64,000 bases of DNA from Bursaphelenchus xylophilus (Eukaryota; Nematoda; Chromadorea; Rhabditida; Aphelenchoididae), in assembly GCA_904066235.2 (NCBI GenBank), contig CAJFCV020000001.1, positions 3,906,001-3,970,000 on the forward strand, written 5' to 3'. Under the pieces are notes generated by a model. It did not search any database. It saw nothing but the letters and a program-made list of their open reading frames with translations, and was not told where the DNA came from. Of the stretch, positions 45,001 to 57,390 are shown piece by piece (positions within the stretch are counted from its first letter, which is position 1; each line of letters starts with the position of its first letter). The position numbers were made by a program, and so were the translations under genes.

Positions 45001-45250
45001 GCGCTCCGTTTTCTCTTGGTTTTCGGGCCGATTCGGGGGGAAATTGATGGGAAATGCCTTGATTCTAACATAATTTCATAAATCTTTCATCTCCTGCAAG
45101 AATAACACAATTTTTTTTTTAAATTCAAAAATAAATTTTTCCAAACTTTATTAGACATTTACAAACCAGAATGCCATTAGATCAACAATAAATTGGGGCT
45201 ATGAAAAAACCTGTGAAAAGTGCCTAGACTGGAGAATAAAGTTAAAAAAA

Positions 45251-47785
45251 TTATTTAGTAACTTGATGGAGGGCGTGGGCGAGGTAGCCGACGTTGTTGG
45301 AGGAGATGCCGGCCACCGAGATGCGGCCGTCCTTGGTCAGATACACGCTGTAGTCCTTGATTAGGCTTTCCACCTGCAAAAAAACTTGTTTAGGGCATAA
45401 AAATCAATAAAAATAATTTTTTCTAAAAAATCTTGGCATTTTACTCATAAATTTATCATTTTCAATTAAAAAATTCATAAATTTCCCTAAAAATTATATT
45501 ATTTTAGATCAAATTTTTCATTTTTTCACTTCTATTTACTTGTCCAAAGGTCTTTTTTTTTATTTTCCTTTTCTCAAATTTTCCAAAGCCCTTTCAATTA
45601 CTTTTCTGACCTTTTTATGAACCAACAATTGAGATCACAAGCCTTTTTAAACTCCAGATTCCTATCAATTCGCTTTAAAATTGAACCCGATAAGAGAACA
45701 CTTCATAGAACTCTCTGCACTCATCGATTTGGGTGCAAATTGCTTATCAGAGTCATGTGGAGAGGAAACCAATTCATAAGATCAAAAACCAAAAATTTCG
45801 ATTTTCATGTGCAATATTCGATATAAAAAACATCCATGAATTCTTCGTATTTTACATATTTTCTCTATAAATCATCTCATCCCTAAATTTCCAAGCTATT
45901 GCAGCCTTCAAGGGCCCTCCAGCCCCTATTGTAACCCTATTTTTCCAAATCCCTGGGCGCAGCCTGCCGATCCCAAATTCGCTCAAATCCAATTTCAAAT
46001 CAAAAAAAAATACCGTACCTGTTGAGGAGAGATGCCAGTGAAGCAGAACATTCCAATTTGGTCGGTGATGTGGTTCCAGTTCTTCTGTGAGCCCTCTTTT
46101 GCCAAGAGGTCCTTCAACGTGGTTCTCATGGTGATAATTCGGTCGGCCATTCCTTTCACGTCCACCAACCTGCAGAATCCGAATTTTAGAGTAAAATCCG
46201 TCCTCCAAAATTACAAATAACCCCAATTTCACACAACAAATACAATAAAATCTTCATTTTATGGCCAAAATAAATTTTTTTGACCCAAAAATTATAAAAA
46301 TCTCGATTTTTTCGAAAAAATATAGATCAAAATCTTTGTTTTACCCTCAAAAGTTTCCTTACCATTCATTGTACAAGTCCTTGTCAGTCAAAATCTTGTG
46401 GGCAATTCGAGCACCGTGAATTGGAGGGTTGGAAATCATGGGGCGGATCAAAATTTTGAGCTGGGACATGACTCGGCTGGCCTCATCCGCGTCTTGGCCG
46501 ACAATTGTGTATGCTCCAACACGTTCTCCTGGAAAAAAATCGTAGTTATTATACACTTTAAACAACTTTTACACAACAATTTCATCAAAAATATCAAGGA
46601 TAATATCCAAAATCACTTTTCAAGCCTCCAAAACTCTGAAAACTTCCTCCATTCGCCCTAAAATCCTTACCATACAGTCCCATGTTCTTAGCGAACGACT
46701 GGGCCAAGCAGATGTTGTGTCCTTGTTCGATGAAATAGCGAACAGCAAAGGCGTCACGGTTAATATCGCCAGAGGCAAATCCTTGATAAGCCATGTCGAA
46801 GAAGACGAACAACTCCTGTTTCTTGCAGAGTTCCGAAATCTTCTTCCATTGCTCTTGCTAAACACATAAGAACTAATCAAAAAAATATTAACTTACAGTT
46901 GGATCAACACCAGTTGGATTATGGGCACAGGCGTGCAACAAAATGATCGATTTCTTCGGGATCTTTGCAATATCATCGAGGGCTCCTTGCTCGTCAAATC
47001 CGCAAGTCTTGGAGTCATAGTAACGGTACTGTTTGACATCAAGGCCGGCGAATTTGAAGATTGGGATATGGTTTCCCCAGGTGGGAGTGGGTTGGTATAT
47101 GACCTTGTTGGGGAAGAACTTCTTCTAAAAACATATTATTACATTAGACTCCTCTTTGTTGGCTTTTGCATAATTTGACGCAACTTCTCGCCAAATTTTA
47201 TATTGTACTTGATCACCAAGTCAAAAAAAATTCTAAAATCAAAAAAAGATGAAATGAAACTTACCAGGAACTCAGCTCCAATTCTGAGGGCACCAGTTCC
47301 GGAGATAGACTGAACAGTGGCGTTTCTTTTTTCCGCGATAACTGGGTTGTCAGCTCCCAACGCCAGTTTGATGGCATTGGCGGTGAACTCGGGGATTCCA
47401 GCGATGGTAGTGTATTCCTTGTCCAATTTCTGGGCAATAATCGCGTTCTCGGCTTTGCGAACGGATGGGAGAACGAAAGGTTTGCCCTAAATTATATTAT
47501 ACATCATGGATAACAAAATTTTCTCTTACGGCGTCATCACGATAAGCTCCAACACCGAGGTTGATCTTCTTGGGATTTTGATCACGTTTGAAGGCCTCAG
47601 TGACTCCGAGGATGGCATCTGGTGGGCCCATTTCAACGCCACTCCACCAAGCCGAGCTGAAAGGTCATGGGTAAGATAAGTGATGAAAAAAGGGGTTTAT
47701 ACAGCATATTGGTGGAACATTCTTACCTCATACGCTGGCCAGCAACAAGAGAGCGCTTTGATGCGAATCGGGACGAGGCCAACAT
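45251..47785 (-). CDS. GOT2: Mitochondrial aspartate aminotransferase
   Basis: PLP enzyme that interconverts aspartate and 2-oxoglutarate with oxaloacetate and glutamate in the malate-aspartate shuttle. Eight exons (47727-47785, 47530-47656, 47265-47486, 46897-47124, 46671-46857, 46363-46528, 46019-46169, 45251-45373) give about 420 residues, the usual length. Exon 1 encodes a basic, Ser/Arg-rich presequence ([19 protein letters not shown]), followed by the mature start [20 protein letters not shown]. Key family blocks: [61 protein letters not shown], and [15 protein letters not shown] with the PLP-binding Lys. The C-terminus is ALHQVTK. The presequence and the block choice indicate the mitochondrial rather than the cytosolic isozyme. 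Confidence 0.96.
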
Positions 47786-49436
47786 GATCAATCCACCTGA
47801 AAATCAAAATTTTAGAAACAGGGAAGTGCAATATCAGAAAAAGCTCGATAAGTAAGTCAAACATCGCGAGATCAATTCAAACTAATACCAGTTTTATCAA
47901 CCAAGGCCTCTAGATTGTCTAGGCTTTCATTTCTGGCCGATTGGCGGCAATAATTCGCGATTTTCAGCTCTAAAAACATTATTTTAGACACTAATTTATC
48001 TAAAACAACCTAATTCGGTCTCAAATCGTTTACCAAAACAGCTCCAACAAATTCAACAACTTCCTACACTCCTTCCTCCATTTTTCACTTGATTCCCCGT
48101 TCAAATCTACCCATCTTTTCACGGAGCTTGAAGGAAAAACGCAAAAAGAACACTTGTTTTTCAGGCCGGCCGAAACTCGGAAAAGGGACGGAATTTTGGG
48201 GGAAAACGTGCATTCAGCGTTTTCCGAATGAACAGAGTGTTTGTGACGGGCATGGGGAACGAAAAGGAACGGAGAGAAAACAACAAAAAATACCTTGGTC
48301 AAAATTTTCACGTTGCACAAAAAAATGATGGAAGATATCGGATAATGTGAGGGGATTTGAAAAGATTCAAAGTAAAATACGTTTGGCAATTTGTGTTCGA
48401 AATTTTTGGGCCAAAAAGAGATATTTGTTCGTATTTTCAGGGAAAATTTTCACCTTCAGTTGCCTAGTACAACATCGAGGTTGTCTGGATGGGAAGATGC
48501 CGAAATTTCCAAGGGGTGATAGTCTCAAAATAAAGCTTATTAAATTTGAAAGCAATTACAATTATTTTCTGCGGCTTATCAATCGCAAACCCATCAAAAA
48601 ACATCAACAACATAACTTTACTACCTAAAACAATGATTTTGCCCCATAAATCCACAAAAAAATCATTTGATTGCTGTAATAACTCGTTTACACCACCTTG
48701 CCGCTATCCTGAACGTTTACCATTCCCATCTTGTTCAAAACAAGCTATCTAAACCCGAGTTCCTCAAAAGAAAAAGCGTACTTTTTGTTGTTTTCTCCAC
48801 AAAACACCGATTATCAGATGGCCGAAAACGTTTCTCCGTTGTTTATTACGAGTCAATGGGATCACAAACCACATGGGTAACCTGATTAGAACAGGAACGG
48901 TCCGTATGAAACGAAAACTTCGGAAAAAAGGAGAGACTTTTCCGAAAATTTGTGGTTTGCGGATTTTTTCGAAAAAATCACGTAGATCTTTTGTAAATCG
49001 TATGGCCAAGGATGAGCAAATCGATTATCTCATTTTTCCAAGACTTCAAAGTTATAAAAAAGTGATTTATTATCTTCAATGACACTGAGTTCAATTATAA
49101 ATGAAAAACGGTAAAGAAAGGTGCAACAACATAGAAATCCAGCTCGATTTTGGTGCGGTTAGGTTGGTATAGTATGTTACTTGGTGTATGGTTCGAAAAC
49201 TACAAATTTCTCTTTTATATACCATCTAAAAATGATGTTTTTGCCTAGTATAATATAAAATGCCCCTCATTTTCGCTGAAAATCCTTTTTCTAAAGGAAT
49301 TGGATCCTGTAAAAGCTTTGAACTTCCAAGTCATCCAATTCATCCTATAACCCATTCTATTCCGACCAAAACCGCGTCAATTTTCGTTCAAAATCTTGGA
49401 TTTCTCGAATAAAATTAACAACAACAGTAAGAGTAT
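47786..49436. other. Intergenic region between MTR4 and GOT2
   Basis: 1.65 kb between the end of MTR4 and the start of GOT2, both on the minus strand, so the GOT2 promoter should lie in its lower part. It contains one GTAAAATACG (about 48372). Open frames of 60-120 codons occur on both strands, but none shows a recognisable motif or splice continuity. The gap is too wide for an ordinary nematode operon. Confidence 0.45.
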
Positions 49437-52400
49437 TCAGAGATAGAGAGATGCGGCAAAAACAATGTCCCGCTTGAGTTTCTTGGAGGCCTCCTCGAAG
49501 GTGGCGGCCATTTTCTCGTCGCCCATGGCTTGGGAAGCGCAAATCATTTGTCTAATCAGTTCTTCAAGCCGTCTCATACATCTGATGATCGAGCCTTCAA
49601 AAATCCCGGAATTTTCGCTAATTTCTTGGAACGAGGCGCCTGAGCACCATTGTTTCACCACCCACATCATTCCATTCTTCAGTTTGTCGACGTACAACGA
49701 CTCATCCAGGTCGAACTTGCATTCATTGCTGATTTTGGCGACCTTCTTGGCGTGGGTCTGAAAAATGCGATTTTTAGTGCAAACCCGGCAATTCTTTGTC
49801 TCTCCAAAGTTCCACCACTCTTTTATCCCTTTCATCCATTATGAAATTCCTTGTTTTACCTAAAAACCAAAACAAAAAATTTCAAAAACGAACTCACAAT
49901 CAAAGTTTTGAAGGCACCCTGAAGTTGATCATCCAATGGTGGAGTTTTGTCCGTTTTCTCTTCAAAAACAAAGCAGGACAAGAGTGCAGCGGCGTCTGGA
50001 GGTTGCATTTCTTTAAACACTCCGCTCAAAATCATTTCCGTTAGCAAAATTTCATCGGCGGCACTGATTTCGCAGGCGATTCTTCCTTTGGCCGTGATCT
50101 GCCCGTAGGAATCCACGTACTGCAACCTTCTCAGGACTCGTTCTCGGGCCCTTAATTCGTCCGTGAACTGGCCTCCGCGTACTTTTTTGATCTCTTCTCG
50201 GGCAATTCTGAGCTGTTCTGTGAGTTCCACTTTTCTGTTATAAGCTGCCTGGATTTCCGCAAAATCTTCTCGTTTCCTGAGTGGATGGTCTGCAATTCTC
50301 GCTTCCATATCCTTCAGCTTTTCAATGTCCTTCAGCACGTTCTGATCCTTGACGCCCATCTGAATTGGGTCGAATTCGGGGACCTTTCCGGCGAATTTCT
50401 TCATGCTCCTCTAAAACAAGGTAAATTAATATCAAAAACCTCTCAAAACAAAATTTCCTCCAAAAACCCGCTATTCCCACATACCTCTAAAGATAATTTG
50501 ATGGCTTCTTTTGCTTTTGGAGCTTCCGGACTCTCGGGAAGTTTGATTCTCATGGTCGAAATCGCCGAGATTGAGCTCAACTCGACTGGGACGTATTCCA
50601 AAGCTGCTGATTCATTGGCCGGAGGTGGCTCCAGTTCCTCCACATTCTCGATATTCTTCACACACTCCCAGGAGAGTCTGAGAGCAAGTTCGAGGATATA
50701 AATGGTATCTCCCATCTTATTAATCGTCTTTTTGTGATTCAGAAGAGCTCCCCATCCGAGGTCGCGAGTTTTGGTGCGAACTCGGAAGAGACGGCCGGTT
50801 TGGAAGTAGGGAGTGATGTACTTGGGTCTTATCACCACTGCTTGAATCTTCTTTTTCATGTCTTCGGCCAGGGCGATGAGTTGATTATAGGCGGTGAGTT
50901 GATCTCCGAAGGGAATTTCGAAGCGATCCAGTTGTTCTCGACGGGCCTTGTACTCTAAAAATCAAATTTCAAAGTGAATAAACCACCAAAAATTCAAAAA
51001 AAAAAATCCAAAAGAAATTGAAAATCATCCTCAAATTAGCCAAAACAAGGTCATAAATGTCTCTCGAGGCCCGGTAAAATACGGATTTGGGACGATTGGA
51101 GAAAAATACGATTGGGAAACCGAAAAGTATTACTTTTCTTCGATGCAAGTGTCGAAATTAGGATAATCGAGGGCGCTGATTTGAGAAATGACATTAATTT
51201 TTTTGAACTTTACTTTTTTCCTTAAGTAGTACTGTAAAGCAGTAATTCTTTTAATTTTTTCATAAATACACGATTTGGGAGTTTTCGATGGTGCTGCTTT
51301 CAAATCCGAAAAATTAATAAGATTTTCGGTATCAGCACTATTGAAAACCTCTAAATCAATTATTGTTAAAAGAATTCAAAAAATAACTACTTTACAGTAC
51401 TACCAAAGGAAAAAAGTAAATATCAACAAAATGAATGTCATTTTCGAAATCAGCATCCTCGATTACCCTACTTTCGACATTTGCATCGAAGAAAAACAAA
51501 ACTTTTCAGTTTCCCCATTCGTCTTTTTCCCCAATCGTCCCAAATCCGTATTTTATCCGACCTTGAGAGGCATTTATGACCTTGTTTTAGTTAATTTGAG
51601 GAGGATTTTTCAATTTTTCGGCTTTTTTGGATTTTTTTTGAATTTCTCATGTTTTATTCAGTTTCAGCACCCTCGATTATCCTGATTTCGACACTTGCAT
51701 CAAAGAAAAAAAAACTTTTCGGTTTCCCCAATCCTACTTTTCCCCAATCGTTCAACTCCGGTAAAATACCTTACAATTAGAAGCCCCCAAAATTCAACTG
51801 AACCCTCCAAAAGCCCCAAAAAAACTCATTAAACCCCCTAAACCACCAACAAAACACCACTTACTCTCATAAAGTGGGACCAACATGGCCTTGTTCTGGA
51901 AGTACCTGAAACTTCTTTCCATCATGTATTCCGGATTCACATCTGGGACCCGGATCAAGTTCAGAACCATATTATAAGTCAGTCTGAATTGGGAATTCAG
52001 AGGATCCGTCTGTCCTTTCACAATCTTTTTTGCAACTTCATCGCTCATTTTCTGATCCACCATTAAAATACACAGCCCCTGGGGGTCTTTGCCTCTTCTT
52101 CCGGCACGACCCGACATTTGAATGTATTCTCCCGAGTTTATCCATCTAAAAACATTATTTTAGATCAAAAAATATTATCAAGAAAAAGATGTCGTATTTT
52201 ACAATCAAAAATTTTTTTCTCACCTCGTATCTTTTCCATCGAATTTTCTCGCCGATGTGAATAGCACTGTTCTCGCGGGCATATTCAATCCCATAGCAAA
52301 GGTTTCGGTGGCGAATAAAATTCTCAGCAACCCCTCGCCAAACAGAATTTCGATGCATTCCTTGAGGAGAGGGAGCAGTCCAGAATGATGGATCCCGATT

Positions 52401-54629
52401 CCTCGGACCAAATACGGGAGGATCCATTTGATCTGGGGGAGTTTTTGATCCTCCGGGCCTAAAAAAGAGGTCAAATAAGGATGAGGTCTGAAGGAGAATT
52501 TTTGAAGCCATAGAGGAATTTAGAGGCGGTATAAGGAATTTTTATGTTGTTAGAAGGGTATTTTTGAGCGTTTTTGTTATTACAGTGCCTGATTCAGTGG
52601 AAAAAACATACCATTTTACATCCCGGAGGTATCAAAAATGTGGCAAAATACCTCCCTCTCCAACTAAAAAACTCCGTTTTGAAGGATGCGCTTTTGAAAA
52701 CGGAGTCTTTTACTTGGAGAGGGAGGTATTTTGCCACATTTTTTGATGCTTCCCGGACACAAAATGGTACGTTTTTTGCCACTGGATCAGGCACTGTAAT
52801 AACAAAAAAACCTTAAAATACCCTTCTCACAACATAAAAATCCCCTATACTACCTCTAAAATCCTCTATAGCCTCCAAAATTCTCCTTCAAACCTCCTTA
52901 CCCAAAATCGACACAGCATTGAAAAAAATTTTGCGGATCAAATCCTTCTGATCATGGTCATTAAAATCCATATCCTTCAAACTCGTCGCATACGCCTCGC
53001 ACTCTCTTCTGCTGAACGAGAATACAATCACCGGCATGAGTTCCCTTTCTCGTATCGTTCTTAAAATTGTGACCACCGAGTTGGCTGTCTGTTGTAGGGC
53101 CAACTTTCGATTCTGTCTTTCGTCTGGGGCCTTTTCGCTGACATAGCTCATAGCTTGTTGAAATTGGTCTTCTCTGAACTCTCCGCGCGCTGAGACCACT
53201 TCGTAGAGACCGTTGGCGCCACTGGAGTAGAAAACATGTTGTAGAGGGGTAGGTCGATAATCGGTGTATACCACATGACAGGACTGTTTGTGAAGAACGG
53301 CGATCCACTCTAAAAACAGAAAAATTCATATGAAACCACTTACAATCTCATTCGTATCAAATAACAGCCAAAATTTAAGATTTTTTGGATCTTATCCTTA
53401 GTCACCTACTACAATATAAAAAATCCGCAAAAAATCTTTCTTACCTGCAAACTGCTTCGCGTTTGGAATAGTGGCACTCAAAAAGACATAATGCACATTG
53501 TCCGGCAGCAAGATGATCGTCTCTTCCCATACAACTCCCCTCTCTTCATCTCTCATGTAATGGATCTCATCGAAAATAACCCATCCAACCTCTCGCATGA
53601 TCTCTGAACCTCGATACAACATTGATCGTAAGATCTCGGTTGTCATCACAAGACAAGAAGCTTCGGGATTAAGCGTGACATCGCCTGTCATTAGACCAAC
53701 ATCGCCAAATTCTTCAAGTAATTCTCGGTACTTTTGATTGGACAAGGCTTTGATTGGCGATGTGTAGATGACTCGCTGGTTTTCACGGAGAGCCAAGGCA
53801 ACTGCATATCTGAAAAAGCAAAATTTTAAGATAAATTCTTAAAATTATATTGCTTTAGACACCACACAGGAAAAATGAAATTTTTACAACAAAAAAATGA
53901 ACCTAACAGAGCATAAACAGCTCTAAAATCTTCCAAACATAATAAATTTTCTATTCAACAATAAAAAACCAACTACTTACAGAGCAATTGCGGTTTTACC
54001 GGCAGATGTGTGTGCCGAGACCAACACTGATTGATAATTATCAACACAATTGATGGCTTCGGATTGGAAAGAGTCCAATTGGAAAATATAAGTCTTGGCC
54101 GGCCTAGTTTGACGTGTTTCCAAGGGAACATACTGCATATACGAAGGAACGGCCACCTAAAAAATATTTTAGCTTCTGATGGATAAGACAATGAAATACA
54201 TGTAAAACAAGATCATAGAAACAGAGTGACTTGTAAAATACGTCTAAAACCGCGTTTTGTCATTTCAAACACATCAGCAGTATTCTTTCACATTTAAGAA
54301 CAACATTATATTATCCATGGCACCTAAACCAAGAAATGCAGAAATCTTAAAATCCTCACCTCATGAATACAATTTTCCTGCCTCAGCAGGTCAAACGTTC
54401 GCACTTTTGGTCCAGCATCCGCTTCTTTGATCAAATCTTCATCTTCATTCGGCGCTGTGACAAGATTACTTTGCTCATCTTGAGGCTTATCAGTCTTATC
54501 AGTTTCTAGCATGGATTCATTGGTTTCAGCGAGCAGATCATCCAAATCTCCAATGTCTTCGTCCTCAGCAGCATCTTCATCAGCAACTGGCTTGGGTTTG
54601 TTGCCCAAAAGCTCGACAAACTCCGCCAT
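49437..54629 (-). CDS. mtr-4: MTR4 (SKIV2L2/MTREX) exosome-associated RNA helicase
   Basis: Nuclear Ski2-like helicase that feeds RNA to the exosome. Nine exons (54360-54629, 53981-54156, 53445-53809, 52902-53309, 52224-52458, 51865-52145, 50485-50954, 49898-50410, 49437-49757) give about 1,012 residues, close to family length. Order: acidic N-terminus; motif I AHTSAGKT split from its Q-region by no intron; [27 protein letters not shown] (DExH box); [56 protein letters not shown]. Next come the arch with a KOW-like core ([18 protein letters not shown]) and the C-terminal helical bundle ending [10 protein letters not shown], which is typical of MTR4 and separates it from SKI2. A TTTTCAG ends 5 bp before the ATG, a probable spliced-leader site. 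Confidence 0.96.
51026..51770. repeat. Palindromic repeats filling an MTR4 intron
   Basis: Inverted repeat 51026-51606 (arm landmark CAAGGTCATAAATG followed by GGTAAAATACGGATTTGGGA, mirrored at about 51520-51606), with a third, partial arm at about 51663-51770. The inner part repeats TTTCCTTAAGTAGTACTGT, related to the 41.5-42.7 kb element. It occupies most of the 910-bp intron between exons 6 and 7. Non-coding. Confidence 0.7.
52470..52890. repeat. Intron-filling palindrome around MITE A copy
   Basis: A MITE family A copy (52581-52798, ends TACAGTGCCTGATTCAGTGG and mirror) is the core of a longer palindrome whose outer arms (AGGAGAATTTTTGAAGCC at the left, its diverged complement at the right) reach almost to both splice sites of the MTR4 intron between exons 4 and 5. 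The transcript of this intron could fold into one long hairpin. Confidence 0.8.
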
Positions 54630-54858
54630 TTGGCCTGAAAATTGGAAAAGATAATATAACTGAAATAACTAAAAAGAAACGCAAAAAAACAAGAATGTAT
54701 AAACGTAAAAACCATCATATAACTCGTAAAACATTTCTGCACCATCAAAAATTATGAAACTCCCACAAATTTCCGCGCCCGAAAAATAAAAGAAAATAGA
54801 AAGACTTGGCGCAAAAAAAGTCGGCCTATTTTGGGTCAAGTCTTACCCTTTTGCGGAA
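54630..54858. promoter_or_regulatory. Upstream region of MTR4
   Basis: Only 229 bp separate the MTR4 start from the TIR element that begins at 54859, so the promoter is probably contained here or has been altered by the insertion. The sequence is AT-rich. No core element is recognisable apart from the spliced-leader acceptor at the ATG. Confidence 0.35.
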
Positions 54859-56106
54859 CACAGGGGACTCGAATTTACTTATAAGAACCTTTATTTACTT
54901 ATAAAAACTCGATGTTTTTATAAGTAAATAAAAGTTCTTATAAGTGATTTTGAAATCACTTATAGGTAATTTTTATTTTCGGCGCCCGGGAAATTCACTT
55001 ATAGGTAATTATAAATACTTATAGGTAATAGAAAATTATGCACAGTGCAGGATAGATATAAATTTATTCAAACAAAGAAAAAACAACCTGACTGATATAT
55101 TACCGGTAAGATATGTGGTTAGCGCATCTTCTGTGCTCCGGGTAAGCATCTCTGTCATTTGACCTGACGGGGCAAGGGCTGCTGCTGTGCGGGTTTTCTA
55201 TGGGTACTCCAGCGGCTAGATTCACTGAAAATATACAAAGATAAAGAAAAATTAAATAAAATTTTCGGAGATAGTTTACTATGAGCTGTCCTTGAACTGA
55301 TTTTTTCCTGCTTTTCTATCCCAAAAATTAGTTTTAGGATCAGAAATTTGACAATGAGAGATTTTGAGACATGAAGTTTGTCATGTTGTACTAGGTCCAG
55401 GCGAATATTATCAACATACCTGAAGCTTACGGGAGCCATTTCTCCAGGCATCGTGTTCACGTTGTCCATTTACTTCATCCATGACCAATTTTGCGATTAT
55501 CTGAAAACTAGCGGTTCACCTGGACCTAGTACAATATAACAAAACTTTGTCTTAAAAAGTTTCTGGCCTTTTGAAATGTGGAAGCAGTTTAAAAAACCTA
55601 CCAAAATTGATGAAAGGGTTCTTCATCTGAATTCTTGGTTGATCATGCTTGTTCCTAGATCTTCCATGTTGACATGCTTTCTATTCAGGAAGTTTCTTAT
55701 GTTCCGGATTTTTCATCTATCCACTTTTTACAGTTCTGAAAGAAAAAACTCACTAAAAGTACCTTACCTTGTTCCATCCAAGGTATAAATACCCTTATGC
55801 ACCTTCTTTGACCAGCACTGCTCCGAAAAACTTAGAATTTCTAAGTCTCGCCCATGCGTTCAAAAAGCCAAAAGCGTCTTTGGCGCTCAACTGTTTTCTT
55901 TTCGGAGTCCTTATTGGTAATTATAAGTAACTAAAAGTACTTATAAGCAAATAAAAGTTCTTATAAGTAAATAAGGTTTTCTTATAAGTAAAGCAAAATA
56001 GGCTCCGCCTTTTTTTCACTTATAACTGAATTTTTGGGACCTATAAGTAAATAAAAGTTTTTATAAGTAGATAAAAGTTTTTATAAGTAAATCCGAATCC
56101 CCTGTG
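54859..56106 (-). mobile_element. TIR element, copy 1 of an inverted pair
   Basis: About 1,248 bp with ends CACAGGGGACTCG and CGAATCCCCTGTG. Sub-terminal regions are dense in ACTTATAAGTAAATAAAAGT-type repeats. The interior (minus strand, start Met at 55467-55469) has a short spliced open frame: exon MDNVNTMPGEMAPVSF, a GT-AG intron, then VNLAAGVPIENPHSSS. One GCACAGTGC site lies near 55043. No transposase is seen, so it is probably non-autonomous. Clear target duplications were not found. Confidence 0.75.
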
Positions 56107-56122
56107 AAAAATGATTTTCAAA

Positions 56123-57390
56123 CACAGGGGATTCGGATTTACTTATAAAAACTTTTATCTACTTATAAAAACTTTTATTTACTTATAGGTCCCAAAAATT
56201 CACTTATAAGTGAAAAAAAGGCGGAGCCTATTTTGCTTTACTTATAAGAAAATCTTATTTACTTATAAGAACTTTTATTTGCTTATAAGAACTTTTAGTT
56301 ACTTATAATTACCAATAAGGACTCCGAAAAGAAAACAGTTGAGCGCCAAAGACGCTTTTGGCTTTTTGAACGCATGGGCGAGACTTAGAAATTCTAAGTT
56401 TTTCGGAGCAGTGCTGGTCAAAGAAGGTGCATAAGGGTATTTATACTTGGATTGAACAAGGTAAGGTACTTTTAGTGAGTTTTTTCTTTCAGGACTGTAA
56501 AAAGTGGATCAAAATCCGGAACATAAGAACCTTCCCGAATAGAAAGCATGTCAACATGGAAGATCTAGGAACAAGCATGATCAACCAAGAATTCAGATGA
56601 AGAACCCTTTCATCAATTTTGGTAGGTTTTTTAAACTGCTTCCACATTTCAGAAGGCCAGAAACTTTGTAAGACAAAGTTTTGTTATGTTGTACTAGGTT
56701 CAGGTGAACCGTTAGTTTTCAGACAATCATAAAATTGGTCGTGGAGGGAGTAAATGGACAACGTGAACACGATGCCTGGAAAAATGGCTCCCGTATGCTT
56801 CAGGTATGTTGATAATATTCGCCTGAACCTAGTACAACATGACAAACTTGATGTCTCGAAATCTCTCATTGCCAAATTTCTGATCCTCAAACTAATTTTT
56901 GGGATGGAAAAGCAGAAAAAAATCAGTTCAAGGACAGCTCATAGTAAACTATCTCCGAAAATTTTATTTATTTTTTCTTTATCTTTGACTATTTTCAGTG
57001 AATCTAGCCGCAGGACCCATAGAAAATCCGCACAGAAGCAATCCATGCCCCGTCAGGACAAATGACAGAGATGGTTATCCGGAGCACAGAAGATGCGCTA
57101 ACCTCAATATCATACCGGTAATATATCACAAAGCTTGTCAAGTTGTTTTTCATTGGTTTGAATAAATTTATATCTATCCTGCACTGTGCATAATTTTCTA
57201 TTACCTATAAGTATTTATAATTACCTATAAGTGAATTTCCCGGGCGCCGAAAATAAAAATTACCTATAAGTGATTTCAAAATCACTTATAAGAACTTTTA
57301 TTTACTTATAAGAACTTTTATTTACTTATAAAAACATCGAGTTTTTATAAGTAAATAAAGGTTCTTATAAGTAAATCCGAGTCCCCTGTG
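56123..57390 (+). mobile_element. TIR element, copy 2 of an inverted pair
   Basis: About 1,268 bp, a close inverted copy of the element at 54859-56106, 16 bp away. Ends are CACAGGGGATTCG and CGAGTCCCCTGTG. Its interior carries the matching open frame on the plus strand (Met at 56754, MDNVNTMPGKMAPVCF, intron, VNLAAGPIENPHRS) with a handful of substitutions and one codon lost. The GCACTGTGC site is near 57184. Together the two copies make a 2.5-kb near-perfect palindrome. Confidence 0.75.

Noticed and set aside
48030..49082. Several 60-120 codon open frames between MTR4 and GOT2
   Set aside because: They overlap on both strands, are AT-driven, and show no motif, start context or exon continuity.
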